Of a stretch of DNA of 64,000 bases, positions 1 through 12,102 are shown one piece after another. Below the pieces are notes generated by a model, which was not told where the DNA came from, made no database searches, and worked only from the letters and a program-made list of their open reading frames with translations. The position numbers and the translations under genes are program-made. Every line of letters begins with the position of its first letter. Within the stretch, counting starts at the first letter, position 1. Source of the stretch: Mactra quadrangularis (Eukaryota; Mollusca; Bivalvia; Venerida; Mactridae); the NCBI GenBank assembly GCA_025267735.1, contig CM046304.1:24493381-24557380 (forward strand). Direction: 5' to 3'.

Positions 1-1039
1 CGGAATTATATACATATGTCATCATATACAGCTATTTAAGCATATATACTAGATCTATAAAATTTACATAATGAAAAATCAAAATAAAAACAAAATAAAA
101 ATATCAAAAACAATTTTTTAAAGAAACTTAAACTTAAGAGAATAAAGGCCTATGATGAAACTATAGTTCAAGTACGAAGAGGATAGTCCCCCGACCAGGA
201 CAAATCCATCTCCACTCTATTACAGTTCTAAGGCCTAAAACGTGATTGAATTTAACGATCATAAAAAGTGAAAAATTAAGCAATAAGAACAAAAATTTAC
301 CTTAAAACTTAAGCAAAAAATGAAATTAAAATATTACACTTGATGGAAACACTTAAAGTTGATGCAGGGTCCACAATTAACTAATTGTCAAGAGCAAAGA
401 CGATATTCCCCAACCGAGAAAATCCATCTTTATTCCGACATAGTCTCGAACCCCGCTTAATGGATAAGAGTTGAAAAAGTACTAAGAAAAAACTCAGCCC
501 TATCCACTAAACCTAAAACAACAAAATAATCGGAACAATTTTTAAAAGATATATAAAAAAGTGAAAAAAATAACTTATTGTATAAATTAAAAGATCTAAT
601 ACATCAATTGATAGATTTGTACTCTGACCAGTTACGTACTAATGTACCTTTCCCGAGATAATGGCAACTTCTCAATATATTGAGGAAATGCAATCGAGTA
701 AAAGTGTTAAATTTCATGGGAAAAGTATGACCTGCCTGAACAATACATAAGTGTATATGGTGACTTTCTAATGTAACATTTAACAATAGTTCATTTAAAA
801 AAATATACAATTATGATGTACAGTAATAAGTTATAGTGAAAATATTTCATGTAATTAATTTCCCAAATATGTAATTAACAATAATTGACAATATTATAAC
901 ATCATTCATTTCACACATTGTATTGTTGAATTGTAAAACATCGAAAAAAGTACTGTAACCATAACACTTTTAACACTTGTTAATGCAATATTTTAATATT
1001 GTTACATAGAACTGCAATACTGTCATATATAGTTCAATT
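1..1039. other. AT-rich stretch without recognisable gene
   Basis: No codon-like open frame, splice-site pair or clear repeat unit stands out. A short minus-strand frame at 604-810 has no recognisable domain. The 30-bp repeat period begins to show only near the right edge. Confidence 0.5.
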
Positions 1040-4000
1040 AATATTATTGATTTTACACAAAGTATTAAAATATTGTAAGATTTAACACATAAAGTACTGA
1101 AATATTGAAAGATTTAACACAAATTACTGTAATATTATAAAATTTAACACTAAGTACTGAAAAATTGTAAGATTTAACACATAAAGTACTGAAATATTGT
1201 AAGATTTAACACAAACAATTGAAATATTGCAAGATTAAACACAAAGTACTGTAATATTGTAGGATTTAACATACAGTACTTCAATATAGTAAGATGTCAC
1301 AAAAATTAGCTATATTGTCAAAAATAAAATTAATTTTTGTAATACATCATTTTTACCCCATTGACTTAATATTTTTTAAGATTTAACACAATTGTAAGAT
1401 TCACAATACGTACTGAAAAAGTGTTAGATGTCACAAAAAGTACTAAAATAGTCTAATGTGTCACAAAAAGAACTGACATTTTATAAGATTTCAAAAATGT
1501 TCTGGAATATTGTTAGTTGTCACAAAAAGGACTGAAATATTATAAGATGTCACAAAAAGTACTGTCATATTATCATAAACACATTAACATGTAGTTCTTC
1601 ATTTTTACTTATATTACTAAATTATACATTGTACTATAATAATTTCCAATTTAACACATAGTACTGTAATATTGTAAGATTTAACACAAAGTACTATACT
1701 ATTGTAAGATTTAACACAAAGTACTGTAATATTCTAAGATTTAACACGAAGAACTGTAAAATTGTAAGATTTAACACAAGGTTCTGAAATATTGTGAGAT
1801 TTAACTTATAATACTGGAATATCGTAAGATTTAACACATTGTACTGTAACATAGAAAGATTAAACACAAAGTACTGAACTATTGTACGATTTAACACAAA
1901 GTACTGTAATATTGTAAGATTTAACACAAAGTATTGAAATATTGTACGATTTAACACAAAGTACTGTAATATTGTAAGATTTAAAGTATAATACTAAAAT
2001 ATCGTACCATATAAATTATAGTACTGGAATATCGTAAGAGTTAATACATTGTTTTGTAATATTGTAAGATTTAACACAGTGTACTGGAATGATGTAAGAT
2101 TTAACACATAGTACTGCAATATTGTAAGATGTCACAAAAAAGTTATAATAGATTGTATGGTGTCACAAAAAGGGCTAAAATATTTTCAATTCGATCTAAA
2201 TCAATTTATCAAATGGTACTATTATCTAATATTTGACATAAAATACTGTGAAATTGTAAGACGTCATAAAAAGTACTGATAATTGTAAAACAACAGTATA
2301 AATATTTGAACTGATATCAATTTGATAATAATGTAATATTTCATACATTTTGGATGATGTAAAAAACTTTAACTTAACTTATATGTTCAAAAATAAATAA
2401 AGTTTTGTCAGTATCATAAATTTAACACATAGTACTGTTGTCTTACACAATTTTAACACACAATATTGTAAGATTAAACACATATTACAGTAATTTTGTA
2501 AGATTCAACACACGGTCTTGTAGTACTGTAAGTTTTTACCCATTTAATATATTCAAAAACAAAAAACACTACCTAACACATTAAAGCATTGACATGTCAA
2601 TTTGAAATATTGTAAGATTAAACTCATCATAGAACTGAAATATTGCAAAAATAAACAAAACGTTCTGTAATATTGTGAGTCTTAACACAAAGTACTGTAA
2701 TATTGTGAGTCTTAACACTAAGTACTGTAAAATTGTGAGTCTTAACACAAAGTACTGTAATATTGTGAGTCTTAACACAAAGTACTGTAATATTGTGAGT
2801 CTTAACACAAAGTACTGTAATATTGTGAGTCTTAACACTAAGTACTGTAATATTGTGAGTCTTAACACAAAGTACTGTAATATTGTGAGTCTTAACACTA
2901 AGTACTGTAATATTGTAAGTCTTAACACAAAGTACTGTAATATTGTGAGTCTTAACACAAAGTACTGTAATATTGTGAGTCTTAACACAAAGTACTGTAA
3001 TATTGTGAGTCTTAACAAAAAGTACTGTAATATTGTGAGTCTTAACACAAAGTACTGTAATATTGTGAGTCTTAACACAAAGTACTGTAATATTGTGAGT
3101 CTTAACACAAAGTACTGTAATATTGTGAGTCTTAACACAAAGTACTGTAATATTGTGAGTCTTAACACAAAGTACTGTAATATTGTGAGTCTTAACACAA
3201 AGTACTGTAATATTGTGAGTCTTAACACAAAGTACTGTAATATTGTAAGATTTAACACAAAGTACTGTAATATTGTGAGTCTTAACACAAAGTACTGTAA
3301 TATTGTGAGTCTTAACACAAAGTACTGTAATATTGTGAGTCTTAACACTAAGTACTGTAATATTGTGAGTCTTAACACAAAGTACTGTAATATTGTGAGT
3401 CTTAACACAAAGTACTGTAATATTGTGAGTCTTAACACAAAGTACTGTAATATTGTAAGATTTAACACATAGTACTGTAATACTGTAAAATTAAGCACAA
3501 AGTACTGGAATATTCTGAAGTTTAACACCAAGTACTGAAATTTCGTAAGATTAAACACCAAGTACTGAGATATTGTAAGATTTTACACAAAGTAATGTAA
3601 TACTATATGATGTCACAAAAAGCACTGAAATATTGTAAGATGTCTCAAAAAGTACTGTAGTATTGTAAAAATTAGAATAGAATATTCAAACGTGTATCAG
3701 ATTTAACACATAGTACTGAAATATTGTAAGATTTAACACAAAGTTGTTTATATTGTAAGATTAAACTCAAAACACTGAAATGCTGTTAGAATAAACACAT
3801 TGTATTGTTTTTGTACGATTTTCTTTTTCGTTTACGATTTCACACAAAGAACTGTAATTTTATCTAAAAAATACAAACTCTAATTTTAATGAATTTGATA
3901 TGTTATACTCAAATATTGTAAGATTTAATACAAAGTACTGCAATATTAAAGTACTGAAAAAATGTCAAATTTAACAAGCTATACTGTAAAATTGTAAGAT

Positions 4001-4325
4001 TTAACACATAGTACTGTAACATCGTAAGATTTAACACACAGTACTGTAATATTGTAAGACTTAACACATTGTACAGAATGTTGTAAGATTTTACACAAAG
4101 TACTGCAACATTGTTAGATGTCACAAAAAGTTATTATATAGTGTATGGTGTCACAACAAGTACTAAAAAATTGTCAGAATTAACAAATTGTACAGTAAAA
4201 TAGTAAGATTTTACACAAAGTACTGAAATATTGTAAGATTTAACAGATTGTAAGATAATTTTAAGACATCGAATGACATGTATTACTATTATAATTGAAC
4301 TCATGGTTCTGTACATGTAATATTG
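1040..4325. repeat. 30-bp minisatellite, degenerate domain
   Basis: The unit contains AAGTACTGTAATATTGTAAG followed by a TTTAACACA-like half. It repeats with drift, indels and a variant ending in GTCACAAAAAG across about 3.3 kb. The outer parts (1040-2330 and 3481-4325) are divergent and the centre is nearly uniform. This is the usual pattern of unequal exchange homogenising the middle of an array. The 30-bp period is a multiple of three, so long frames appear on both strands, but nothing suggests translation. Confidence 0.9.
2671..3480. repeat. Homogeneous core of the 30-bp minisatellite (27 units)
   Basis: Twenty-seven consecutive 30-bp units in exact register. Most are identical, and the variants are mainly single-base (CACTA for CACAA, or TAAGAT for GTGAGT). 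The invariant part reads AGTACTGTAATATTGTGAGT. The plus strand gives a ten-residue repeat in one frame and the minus strand another. Both are explained by the period. Confidence 0.95.
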
Positions 4326-4679
4326 TTAGAAAAGTCTGACAAAATACTTAATATCTTAAAATATAATAATAATTCCTCAATTTATGTTGAATTATACATA
4401 TCATAAAAAACATGCACATGTTGCATAGTATAGTTCTAAAACAAAAACAAATATTTACATTAGAGTCGTTCGTATTTTGCTCATAGAATATCATTAAATG
4501 TCAGTCCGGGAGTAGAGAAACACTACATGTACATACTTGTTAATAGATAGTTGCAATTCAATGTACATGGTCAATTATTGACTTACAAAATAGGGAAATA
4601 GGTGTTATTTGAGACAAGAAAGACATGATTACTGCAGTTATGGTTGATTTAAAACATGTATTTATATACAAAGTGTTGG

Positions 4680-5790
4680 TGTCATGCAGCGATAAGGGAA
4701 GGAAAAATAATTATATATAATATATTATATATATATAATAATTATTATAGTAATGTTGTTTTGAATACATTAAATGTTTACATTATGAGTACGAGTGCGT
4801 ATATGCGTGTCAAACAGTGACAAAGAAGCAGTTTCAAGTATATAAAATACTTCATGTAATTCAAAGTCTTGCAAATCGAACTATGTCATACAGCGACAAA
4901 GAAAGAAGTGAACACAACAGGTTTTGGATAGTGAAATACTTACCTCGAGAGTGTATGTATCATGGAGTGACAAAGAAAGGGAAATGATCACTATAGTAAT
5001 GCTATTTTAGGAAGATCAAATGCTTATAATATATAAACAAGTCATACAGCGACAAAGAAAGAAATGACAAGTACAGTTCTATTTCGTTTTGATTCTCAAA
5101 TGCTTAAAATGTGGGTATATGAGCCATACAGCGACAACCGATAATGAACCTTAATATGGTTAATGTGTAAGAAATTGTTCAAAGTAGTCATGTTGCTTTT
5201 GTTTTTTGTATGTATCTTATAAGGTTTGTGAGTCAAAGAGCGACAAAACAAGAAATGGTCTCAACAATAGATATGGTACTTTGGTTTATTTTATACTTAC
5301 CTAGTAAGATCATTTGTCAGACTATGAAATGAAAGGGAAAAAACAAACGCACATAGTGGGTATATGTCATACAGCGACAAAGAAAGAAATGATAGTTATG
5401 CTTTTGGGTGATCAAATACTTACAAAATTAAAATATGTAAATGTGTCATACAGATACAGATAAAGAAATAACCACATTGAATATGTTGTTTTGGCTTGAT
5501 TAAATGCACATATAGTAGGTATATGTCAAACAGCGACAAAGAAAGAAACAACCATTGATTAAATTTCGGGGTGATCATGCAAATAGTTACATAGTGCGTA
5601 TATGTACATTGTATATGTAAAAATAAATCAATATATAACCACATTGAATATGTTGTTTTGGGTTGATCAAATGCTAATATAATAGGTATCTATGTCGTAA
5701 AACTTTTAATGAATTGTTAGATTATGTATGTTGTATACAGTGGTTCTAATAATTAACTATTGGATACAAATGTCATAACAGCGATGGAAC
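4680..5790. repeat. Degenerate satellite with GTCATACAGCGACAAAGAAA motif
   Basis: The motif GTCATACAGCGACAAAGAAA, or a close variant, recurs near 4680, 4808, 4885, 4958, 5040, 5121, 5232, 5367, 5447 and 5525, with a weak copy near 5770. The common spacing is 73-84 bp, with some larger gaps. Between motifs a second conserved block (TTTTGGTTGATCAAATGC-like) is visible. A stray half-copy lies at 6798-6808. No coding potential is apparent. Confidence 0.8.
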
Positions 5791-6185
5791 CTGGGCGACA
5801 TTGCTTCAGAAATGCATTTTTACGATATCGAAAGAAGAAGGAACAAGAGCAGTTCAAGGACAGAGCACCCGACTATTCAGAGTAATAATGTAAACAAAAT
5901 GAATCATTGATATGCAATGCTATTGAGATGAGTTCTTTTTAAAGTTAATTCTTTCATTGGTTGTAGTGCTAAAATATGTATGATTTACTTTAAATAATAC
6001 TTCTAATTATAAACGCGTTAAATCCAGTAAAATTTGAGGCTAGAATTATGGTGCATTGTATTTTACTCCAAATAGTTACCCTTCAGACATGTGAAGTTTA
6101 AAGTGAATTTCTATGTATAAAAAAGGCCATTATTTAGCCAAAAGTCACTACATCTACGCTACTTGGTAATTGTCCTCCACGTAAA

Positions 6186-6524
6186 TCTATACTATTAAAT
6201 TTGCGAGTTTCCTGTTTTGTGGAAGAAACTGCGCAGCTTTGAATAAATCTTTTGTTTGTCGCTGGAGCACCTATATACCGGCATATCAAGTTGACAATTC
6301 TTTTTCGACAAAGCCTCTTGATATTTGCAAAAACTGCCAAAAATCAACAAAAATAGTGGTTTTTTTGTGTCTAAAAATAGTTCTAGATAAAACTAAAAAT
6401 AGACACGTCAAACCAAACTCCCCGCAGCGGTTATCTCCCTTTATCAAATCATTAAGTAGCAAAGCGTGACTTAAGCACTGTGAGGAGTATGCTAAAGCCC
6501 GTGCTTGCACGGGCTCCCATCTAG
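6186..6524 (+). mobile_element. Short non-autonomous Helitron
   Basis: The 5' end is TCTATACTATTAAATTTGCG after an A. The 3' end has a perfect hairpin, AGCCCGTGC-TT-GCACGGGCT (6496-6515), then five bases and CTAG followed by T. A 5' TC, a GC-rich hairpin shortly before a 3' CTRR, and insertion between A and T are Helitron hallmarks. There is no Rep/helicase, so it would be mobilised in trans. The small frames inside it on both strands are not supported as genes. Confidence 0.82.
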
Positions 6525-7079
6525 TATGTACGAAGTTTCAAGTAAAACCCCTTCAGTGGTTACAAAGAATGCATCTAAACGTTGCATCTTCAACTTAACC
6601 AAGAAGTGTAACGCCGACACCGACACCGACGCAGAGTAGGATAGCCCCTCTATTCTCCGAATAGTCGAACTAAAAACCAACAGCTATGATTATTAGGGCT
6701 AGATATTGTTTTGGTCTGGTTGTTGTTTCTGTATTTACTAAAGTGAGAGTCACTCAGGATATTGATATAAGCCATTGTCGTTATAGTAAATGTGTTCTTG
6801 TCATACAGCGGGGTGTCTCGTGGCCAGCCTCATTTACTGTGTACATAGCAAATATGTGGGTCAGACAAGGTAATGACAGTGTGAAAAAATACTTGTATGT
6901 TAAAATGACCTTAAAATAATGTGAAATTTCTGTATTTATCAATGGTTTATGTAAATCTTATTAAATTTATAATATGAACCTTTGGACTTTGATTTCTTAC
7001 ATTCATCTAATGTCTCGGGGATTTAAAAGCTAACTACAAAGTATCAAAAATTTAAAGGTAATCTTAATTAAAGCCTGCC

Positions 7080-7245
7080 ACGCTTCCATTGTCGAGCGGT
7101 TAAGTTCGTCCATTTCAAATTACATCTGTATCTCACTGGGAGTCGTGGATACAGTCCATGTCTATACTGCATGATGAAATGCAGCAACAATAGTTCGGTG
7201 AACTGTCCGCCTAACATACTGCTGTTGAAAGGAGACATAACAATT
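7080..7245 (+). mobile_element. tRNA-derived SINE fragment
   Basis: A degenerate tRNA-like head (GTCGAGCGGTTAAG as A box) is followed by a body with GGTGAACTGTCCGCCTAACA. The body resembles the GGTGAACTGGCCGC block of the SINE at 8370-8625. It is too diverged to define ends. Confidence 0.5.
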
Positions 7246-8369
7246 AAAAGGACAAAAGTAGTTTTTTGTTAATGTAATAATATTATTGTACTTATCTTCT
7301 TAGTGATGGCCAAATAAAACAGTAAATGTATCCATGTCGTCTGGAATAAATCTTCTTACGCAATACCATAATTTATCTGAATAAAATAAAAAACAGCACA
7401 ATTAAAACAATTATGTACATTATCATTATATAGTAACTTGAGTAGAAGTCAGGACAAATGTTTCTCTAAATTTTAAGGCTTTAACTTTATAAACTGATTG
7501 GTAATGATGTGATTTTTAAGTGCGCTATTCAAATTAGTGAGCGAAATTCAAAGACAGAAGGGAGACAACTGGTGGATATATAAATCCATTTAATGTATAT
7601 TTACCTGATCAGTTATTGAATACATTCCATAAATATTGCAATAAAAACTAATTTATTTCCAAACTAAACATGGTGGTCCAATTTTAACACATTTTAAAGG
7701 AACCAATCACAATGCCGGACCAATCAGAAACCTTTCACAATACACAGGTCCGTAAGAACATGGGGCGCAAGGGGGGCTCACCCCCAATACTTTTGAAAGT
7801 AATGTGATTTACACTAAACCTGACTTTGAAAATCAATGGTGTTTTCACACCGACGAACCTGCCTTACGAAAGAAAATTTTTCCGCACAGCTGATACATTA
7901 CACAGTTAGTACCGCTTGACTGACTTGGTGAAGACATCATAATCCAACCGCACATGATTCTTGTTTTCTTTCAATTCAAATAGCTGATAAGCTAGCCAAG
8001 GTCGAAGCTTTAAGTACACAACCATTTTAATAGGGTGCTATTGTGCAATTATATTAAACTGTCAGTGGCGCATACATTATTATAACTCCGCTGATTTCGA
8101 TATACTTTTATCGATCGTAAGTACAGGCGCACTGAAATGACTATTTAAATCAGCAGTGTTGATGTATGTGTCACTGGGCTGTATGGCTGATTTTTCCTTA
8201 ATTTCAATGTCGTCAGGGATTCTTGGACACAAAATGCTACCTTAATGATCCGAGCACAAACAGATAGTAATAGTTATCAGTTTACGTACTTAACATCGAT
8301 AAAATAAACATCCGTATTTATGTAAAGGCATTATCGAACAAATGTCGAGAATTTAAAGCGAAAATTTTC

Positions 8370-8625
8370 GAGCGATCGTAGGTTCGATTCCTTGGCGGCG
8401 CATACTTTCGTGGAGATTGCATGGTCATGAAATAATTTTCTACGGCCATTCTCCCTCCTACCACTGATTCTAAACCATATAGTCAGTCACTGACGGAAGT
8501 ATGCGACACGTAGTTGGTTAACAGCTAATTCCAGAGATTTAGCCTTTCCAGGAACAGTGAGGCGGTGAACTGGCCGCTATAATATAACCTATACAATGTG
8601 TTGCTACGGCCTACCACCCCTCAAA
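8370..8625 (+). mobile_element. tRNA-derived SINE, subfamily with CGGCCATTCTCC block
   Basis: The head ends in a B box (TAGGTTCGATTCCTTGGCGG). The body contains CGGCCATTCTCCCTCC, AATTCCAGAGATTTAGCC, GGTGAACTGGCCGC and CAATGTGTTGCTACGGC. The reverse complement of 53670-53975 carries the same blocks in the same order, so these are two copies of one family. Confidence 0.75.
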
Positions 8626-9115
8626 AAAATATATATATGTGATATGTGTTCTTCTAGACTGTTGAAAGTCGCGTGATCTTTAAAACGTACACAAACACTG
8701 TTTTGTTAAATTCTTGTAGCGGCCAAAATAGGACAGGCACAAATAGTTCATATAATAATTATTAATATATCTTTGTCCGAATATACCAAGATAAGCATGC
8801 GGGCATTAACTTTTTACTCCACATCCTCCGCACACATTATTTTTACATATGACCTTATTTACGCTCGATTCGTTTTGTGGGGAAAATTTGGAGCTAACGA
8901 TCAAAGCTAACAAAATCAGTTGAAGATTTTTGTGGGAAGAAAGGTTGAAGTTTTACGCCCTGTTGAATGACTTCTTTATTTGTATGAAAGTAGAAATAGG
9001 CGAAATACAAACTTTTGTTTACCTCATAAGTTGTTGTTGTAGATCACGTGACTATAGAACCTTTCAACTGTACTCACACAAAATTGCTTCATTATGTATT
9101 ATTGCACTGGCAACC

Positions 9116-9205
9116 CGGGTCGATAGCCCAGTTGGTAGCGCGCCAGGATTTAGAATATCGTGTCCAGAAGGGGATACGGGTTCGAATCCCACCGGGGAAG
9201 TTATA
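9116..9205 (+). mobile_element. tRNA-like sequence, probable SINE head
   Basis: It has an A box (TAGCCCAGTTGGTAGCGCG) and a B box (GGGTTCGAATCCC). An extra arm pairs GTGTCC with GGATAC, as in leucine-type class II tRNAs. The acceptor and T stems cannot be paired cleanly in one register, so a pseudo-tRNA or SINE head is more likely than a working tRNA gene. Confidence 0.6.
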
Positions 9206-9254
9206 TCCTTCCATGAAAATATGATAATAATGTCAATTTTCCTTCATTGATTAG

Positions 9255-9600
9255 ATAATTTGGAGAAGTTTCCAGACTTGTGGAAGGGTAGGCGAGTCCT
9301 GCAGCGTGTTCAGTAACCACTGTTAGCGAACGCTACGGGTACGGGACAACTCAACCTGAAGACAACTCAGTCCGTGCATAACTCAAATCAAAGTTGGGAC
9401 AACTCAACCCGTTAGTAGGAGATACGGGTTGAGTTGTCTTTGTGTTGAGTTGTTCCAACACTTCCGTTACAGAACGTTTTGAACGTTCGGAATAATTGAA
9501 CAGGCTTCTGGTTAAAGACAAAGGTCCAGGAAAGCTAGGTTAGGTGCGATGGACGCCGTAAAATGACCTAAATGGTGTTGACACGGCGTTATCTCGTAAG
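9255..9600 (+). mobile_element. SINE split by a nested foldback element
   Basis: The left piece (about 9263-9300, TGGAAGGGTAGGCGAGT) and right piece (9515-9600, GGTCCAGGAAAGCTAGGTTA and the GACACGGCGTT end) match consecutive parts of the intact minus-strand SINEs at 17919-18050 and 22728-22860. About 215 bp interrupt them. Confidence 0.75.
9301..9514. mobile_element. Foldback MITE inserted in a SINE
   Basis: It contains GTGTTCAGTAAC near its left end and TAATTGAACAGGCT near its right end. Both blocks recur in or next to the foldback element at 15765-16082. The interior carries four copies, in both orientations, of a GACAACTCAACC motif. Confidence 0.65.
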
Positions 9601-10560
9601 CGTAATCTGGCAAGTTGAATGAAATAAATCAATTTGCAATTTGATGTTGACAATTTTGTTAGCACAATGCAATGCATTTTATGATAGAAAGTGCTACAAT
9701 GATAGTACATGTAAAATATATTATCAGTTTAAAAAAATACATTATATTTATACAGAAATGATCATAAAAACATGGATGATAAAATAAAGAGGTGAATAAT
9801 TTCATGATTTGTTTTGAATGAGTCCAAATTACATTTAGACTCTTAATACATTTACGAGTACAAACATTGAAATGAGATTTAAAAATATTTTCACATTGTG
9901 CACATCTTCTGGTAAAAAGTCTAACGTTTCTCTCCGAACATCTAGAACCATATCCGTTTCAGATCTTTACAGAATGTCAGTTATTGTTCATGACTATATG
10001 TTCTGTTGCATAACCGCTTTGATTGGAATATAAATACCAAAGCTTTGATAATACGAGTACTTATACATTTGTAATATACTTTCCAGTGGAACACCGGTGT
10101 TTTATCGGTGAAATAAAAACTAGAATTCCACTGTTTTGAAACAATGCAAATAAATTTGTCATTTTTCATTGTTTGGATGCGCCATTCAAAAGGCATATCA
10201 GACTTTTTCGGTACAATATCTATTTATTTCACTCGTTAGCTAAGGATATTATATTTTCACTCGTGGCTATGTCACTCGTGAAAATATTGCACCCTTAGCT
10301 CATTCATGAAATAAAAATCTTATCTTACACCGTAATAATCTAATATCCTCTATTTATACTAAAAAGCTATCTCGGATTGCCAACAACTTTTATAACAAAA
10401 AATCCCTGCCAATGTACTCACAAAAATTTATTAAATTATGTAAGATCTATCCACAAATAACAAGAACTTGAATAAAACTCCAAGTTTTTTTAACAAAAAA
10501 TGATCATCTCTCTTAATATCAAAATAGCGTTTCCCTGAATTTTCACTGACTAAAAGGTAT

Positions 10561-10566
10561 TTTATT
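10561..10566 (-). terminator. Possible polyadenylation signal of the sulfotransferase gene
   Basis: AATAAA on the minus strand, about 480 bases after the stop codon and beyond the MITE at 10669-11018. Other AATAAA words occur in this AT-rich DNA, so the choice is tentative. Confidence 0.3.
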
Positions 10567-10668
10567 GTTTTCACTGATCATTTTGTTTCTAAAATTCCCT
10601 GATTTTTCATTGACCTAAATATTTCAAATTTCCCTGACTTTTCAAGTCTGCTGACAACAACCTTCTGG

Positions 10669-11018
10669 GTTGTGGAATTCCAATTATTTCCAACTTGTCC
10701 ACGGAAAAGTGACTTCAAAAAGTCAACTTGTCCTGGATCAAAATGCACTTGTCCAGAAGTTCAAACTCAAAAAGAAATAGAGTGAACTATGATAAAAATG
10801 CATATTATAAGTAATAAAAAATAATTGAATGAAATAAGTCAGTGCTGAATATGTTTGAAACATTTACATTATTAAATACTGTACATTGTATTACAATGTT
10901 TGTGTATTAATAGCCAAGAAGTATTACTTGTCCACGTAAAAGTGGGCTGGAAATATCAACTTGTCCGCAAACATAAATGTACGAGCCGGACAAGTCGGGG
11001 ATAGGAATTCCACATCCC
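10669..11018. mobile_element. MITE with GTGGAATTCC inverted ends
   Basis: The left end is GTTGTGGAATTCCAATTA and the right end is GGATAGGAATTCCACATCCC. Inside each end, CAACTTGTCC / GGACAAGT is also inverted. It lies 25 bp past the stop codon of the sulfotransferase gene, so it is probably transcribed as 3' UTR. A related, interrupted element lies in intron 7 of the ArsS-like gene. Confidence 0.75.
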
Positions 11019-11043
11019 TGACCTTCGTAATACACATTTATCC

Positions 11044-12102
11044 TCACGTTTCTGGCCTTTCAAATATCACAGATGGCTTATCATCATAACCAAATAATTG
11101 AAAATCTATTTTATACAATTGTCGTAATTTTTGTAAGTCTGAAAGTTCCACAGATTGCCAAAAATCTCTGTATACTTTATTTTTATATGCCTTCCTTTCT
11201 TCATATTTTGATTTGACCCCAGAATGCATTGCGAACGTCACTAAGTCCGCCATTTTGGTTCTTTTTTCGTCGAGTAAATGCTCTGGCACTTCTTCCTTAC
11301 CGACTAGACCTCTAATTTGTAGTTTGTACCACGCCCGCTGTACGGCTTCCTTGAAGGGCACACAATGTCTATATTTGGTCCGGAAAGAAAATGGCTGCTG
11401 TAAGGTATCTTTAATGGCGTCGTCATTTGACAAGTAACTTCCGTTTTCTTGAAGGAATGATGACATTTTTGATAGGCCTAATTTATTAATGATAGGTATA
11501 GAATCGTCTTTAAAGTTTTCCATTTTACCTATGTAATCATAATGTATTTCACACGGACGACAATTTCGTTCCATTTCTATCCAATGTGGGTCAATGTTTT
11601 TCCTGGTCTCCAGTGTAAGTATCACATATTTTATAAACTCGCTGAATGAGGTATCATGACCACAAATTAGGGGTTTCTTTGAGTTTGGTCTTATAAGCTT
11701 TATTATATTTATTCCTACGCTTCTCCAGAAGAAAGGATTCGGTGCGATCAGTTTATCAACGTAGAAAGAAAATAATCTATTATATGGATCTCTTGTAAAC
11801 ATATATTTAAACCCAGTTAAAGGAGTTCTTGGTGAGTATTTCTTCTTTATACTTGGATATTCTTTATCAAATGGGATTAGGTAAGGGTTAAACAGATGGG
11901 AATATCTTTTGTCAAGATGCACCATAAAAACTCTACGCCAAAAAGTAGTTCCGACTTTATAAATAGGACAATATACAACATTGCCGTCTGCACTACGTCG
12001 AACAGTTAGCGTAAAAATATCACTTGAGTTTGTCTTTGTGTCTTGGCAAGTCTGGTTGACACGTGCGGCGTTTTTCAGGCAGGTCTCTTCAGGTGACAGC
12101 AA
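11044..12102 (-). CDS. Sulfotransferase exon 3: catalytic domain (residues 86-437)
   Basis: The exon opens after a pyrimidine-rich AG acceptor (12104-12103) with an in-phase TTG for Leu86. That codon is internal and is not a start. The exon carries both PAPS-binding motifs, the paired cysteines and the C-terminal LFGYD block, ending in TGA at 11046-11044. Potential N-glycosylation sequons NQT and NSS lie just after the junction. Confidence 0.93.
   Translation of the reverse strand: MLSPEETCLKNAARVNQTCQDTKTNSSDIFTLTVRRSADGNVVYCPIYKVGTTFWRRVFMVHLDKRYSHLFNPYLIPFDKEYPSIKKKYSPRTPLTGFKYMFTRDPYNRLFSFYVDKLIAPNPFFWRSVGINIIKLIRPNSKKPLICGHDTSFSEFIKYVILTLETRKNIDPHWIEMERNCRPCEIHYDYIGKMENFKDDSIPIINKLGLSKMSSFLQENGSYLSNDDAIKDTLQQPFSFRTKYRHCVPFKEAVQRAWYKLQIRGLVGKEEVPEHLLDEKRTKMADLVTFAMHSGVKSKYEERKAYKNKVYRDFWQSVELSDLQKLRQLYKIDFQLFGYDDKPSVIFERPET

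Noticed and set aside
1694..1957. 87-codon minus-strand frame
   Set aside because: It is part of the same minisatellite, in its degenerate flank.
2581..3561. 326-codon minus-strand and 265-codon plus-strand open frames
   Set aside because: Both are forced by a 30-bp tandem repeat whose period is divisible by three. There is no domain and no start or splice context.
9116..9205. Functional tRNA-Leu gene
   Set aside because: The A and B boxes and an extra arm are present, but the stems are not simultaneously pairable. SINE-type heads are common in the window.
12100..12102. TTG at the edge of the catalytic sulfotransferase exon as a start codon
   Set aside because: It directly follows a pyrimidine-rich AG acceptor and is in phase with an upstream stem exon and an anchor exon carrying an ATG.
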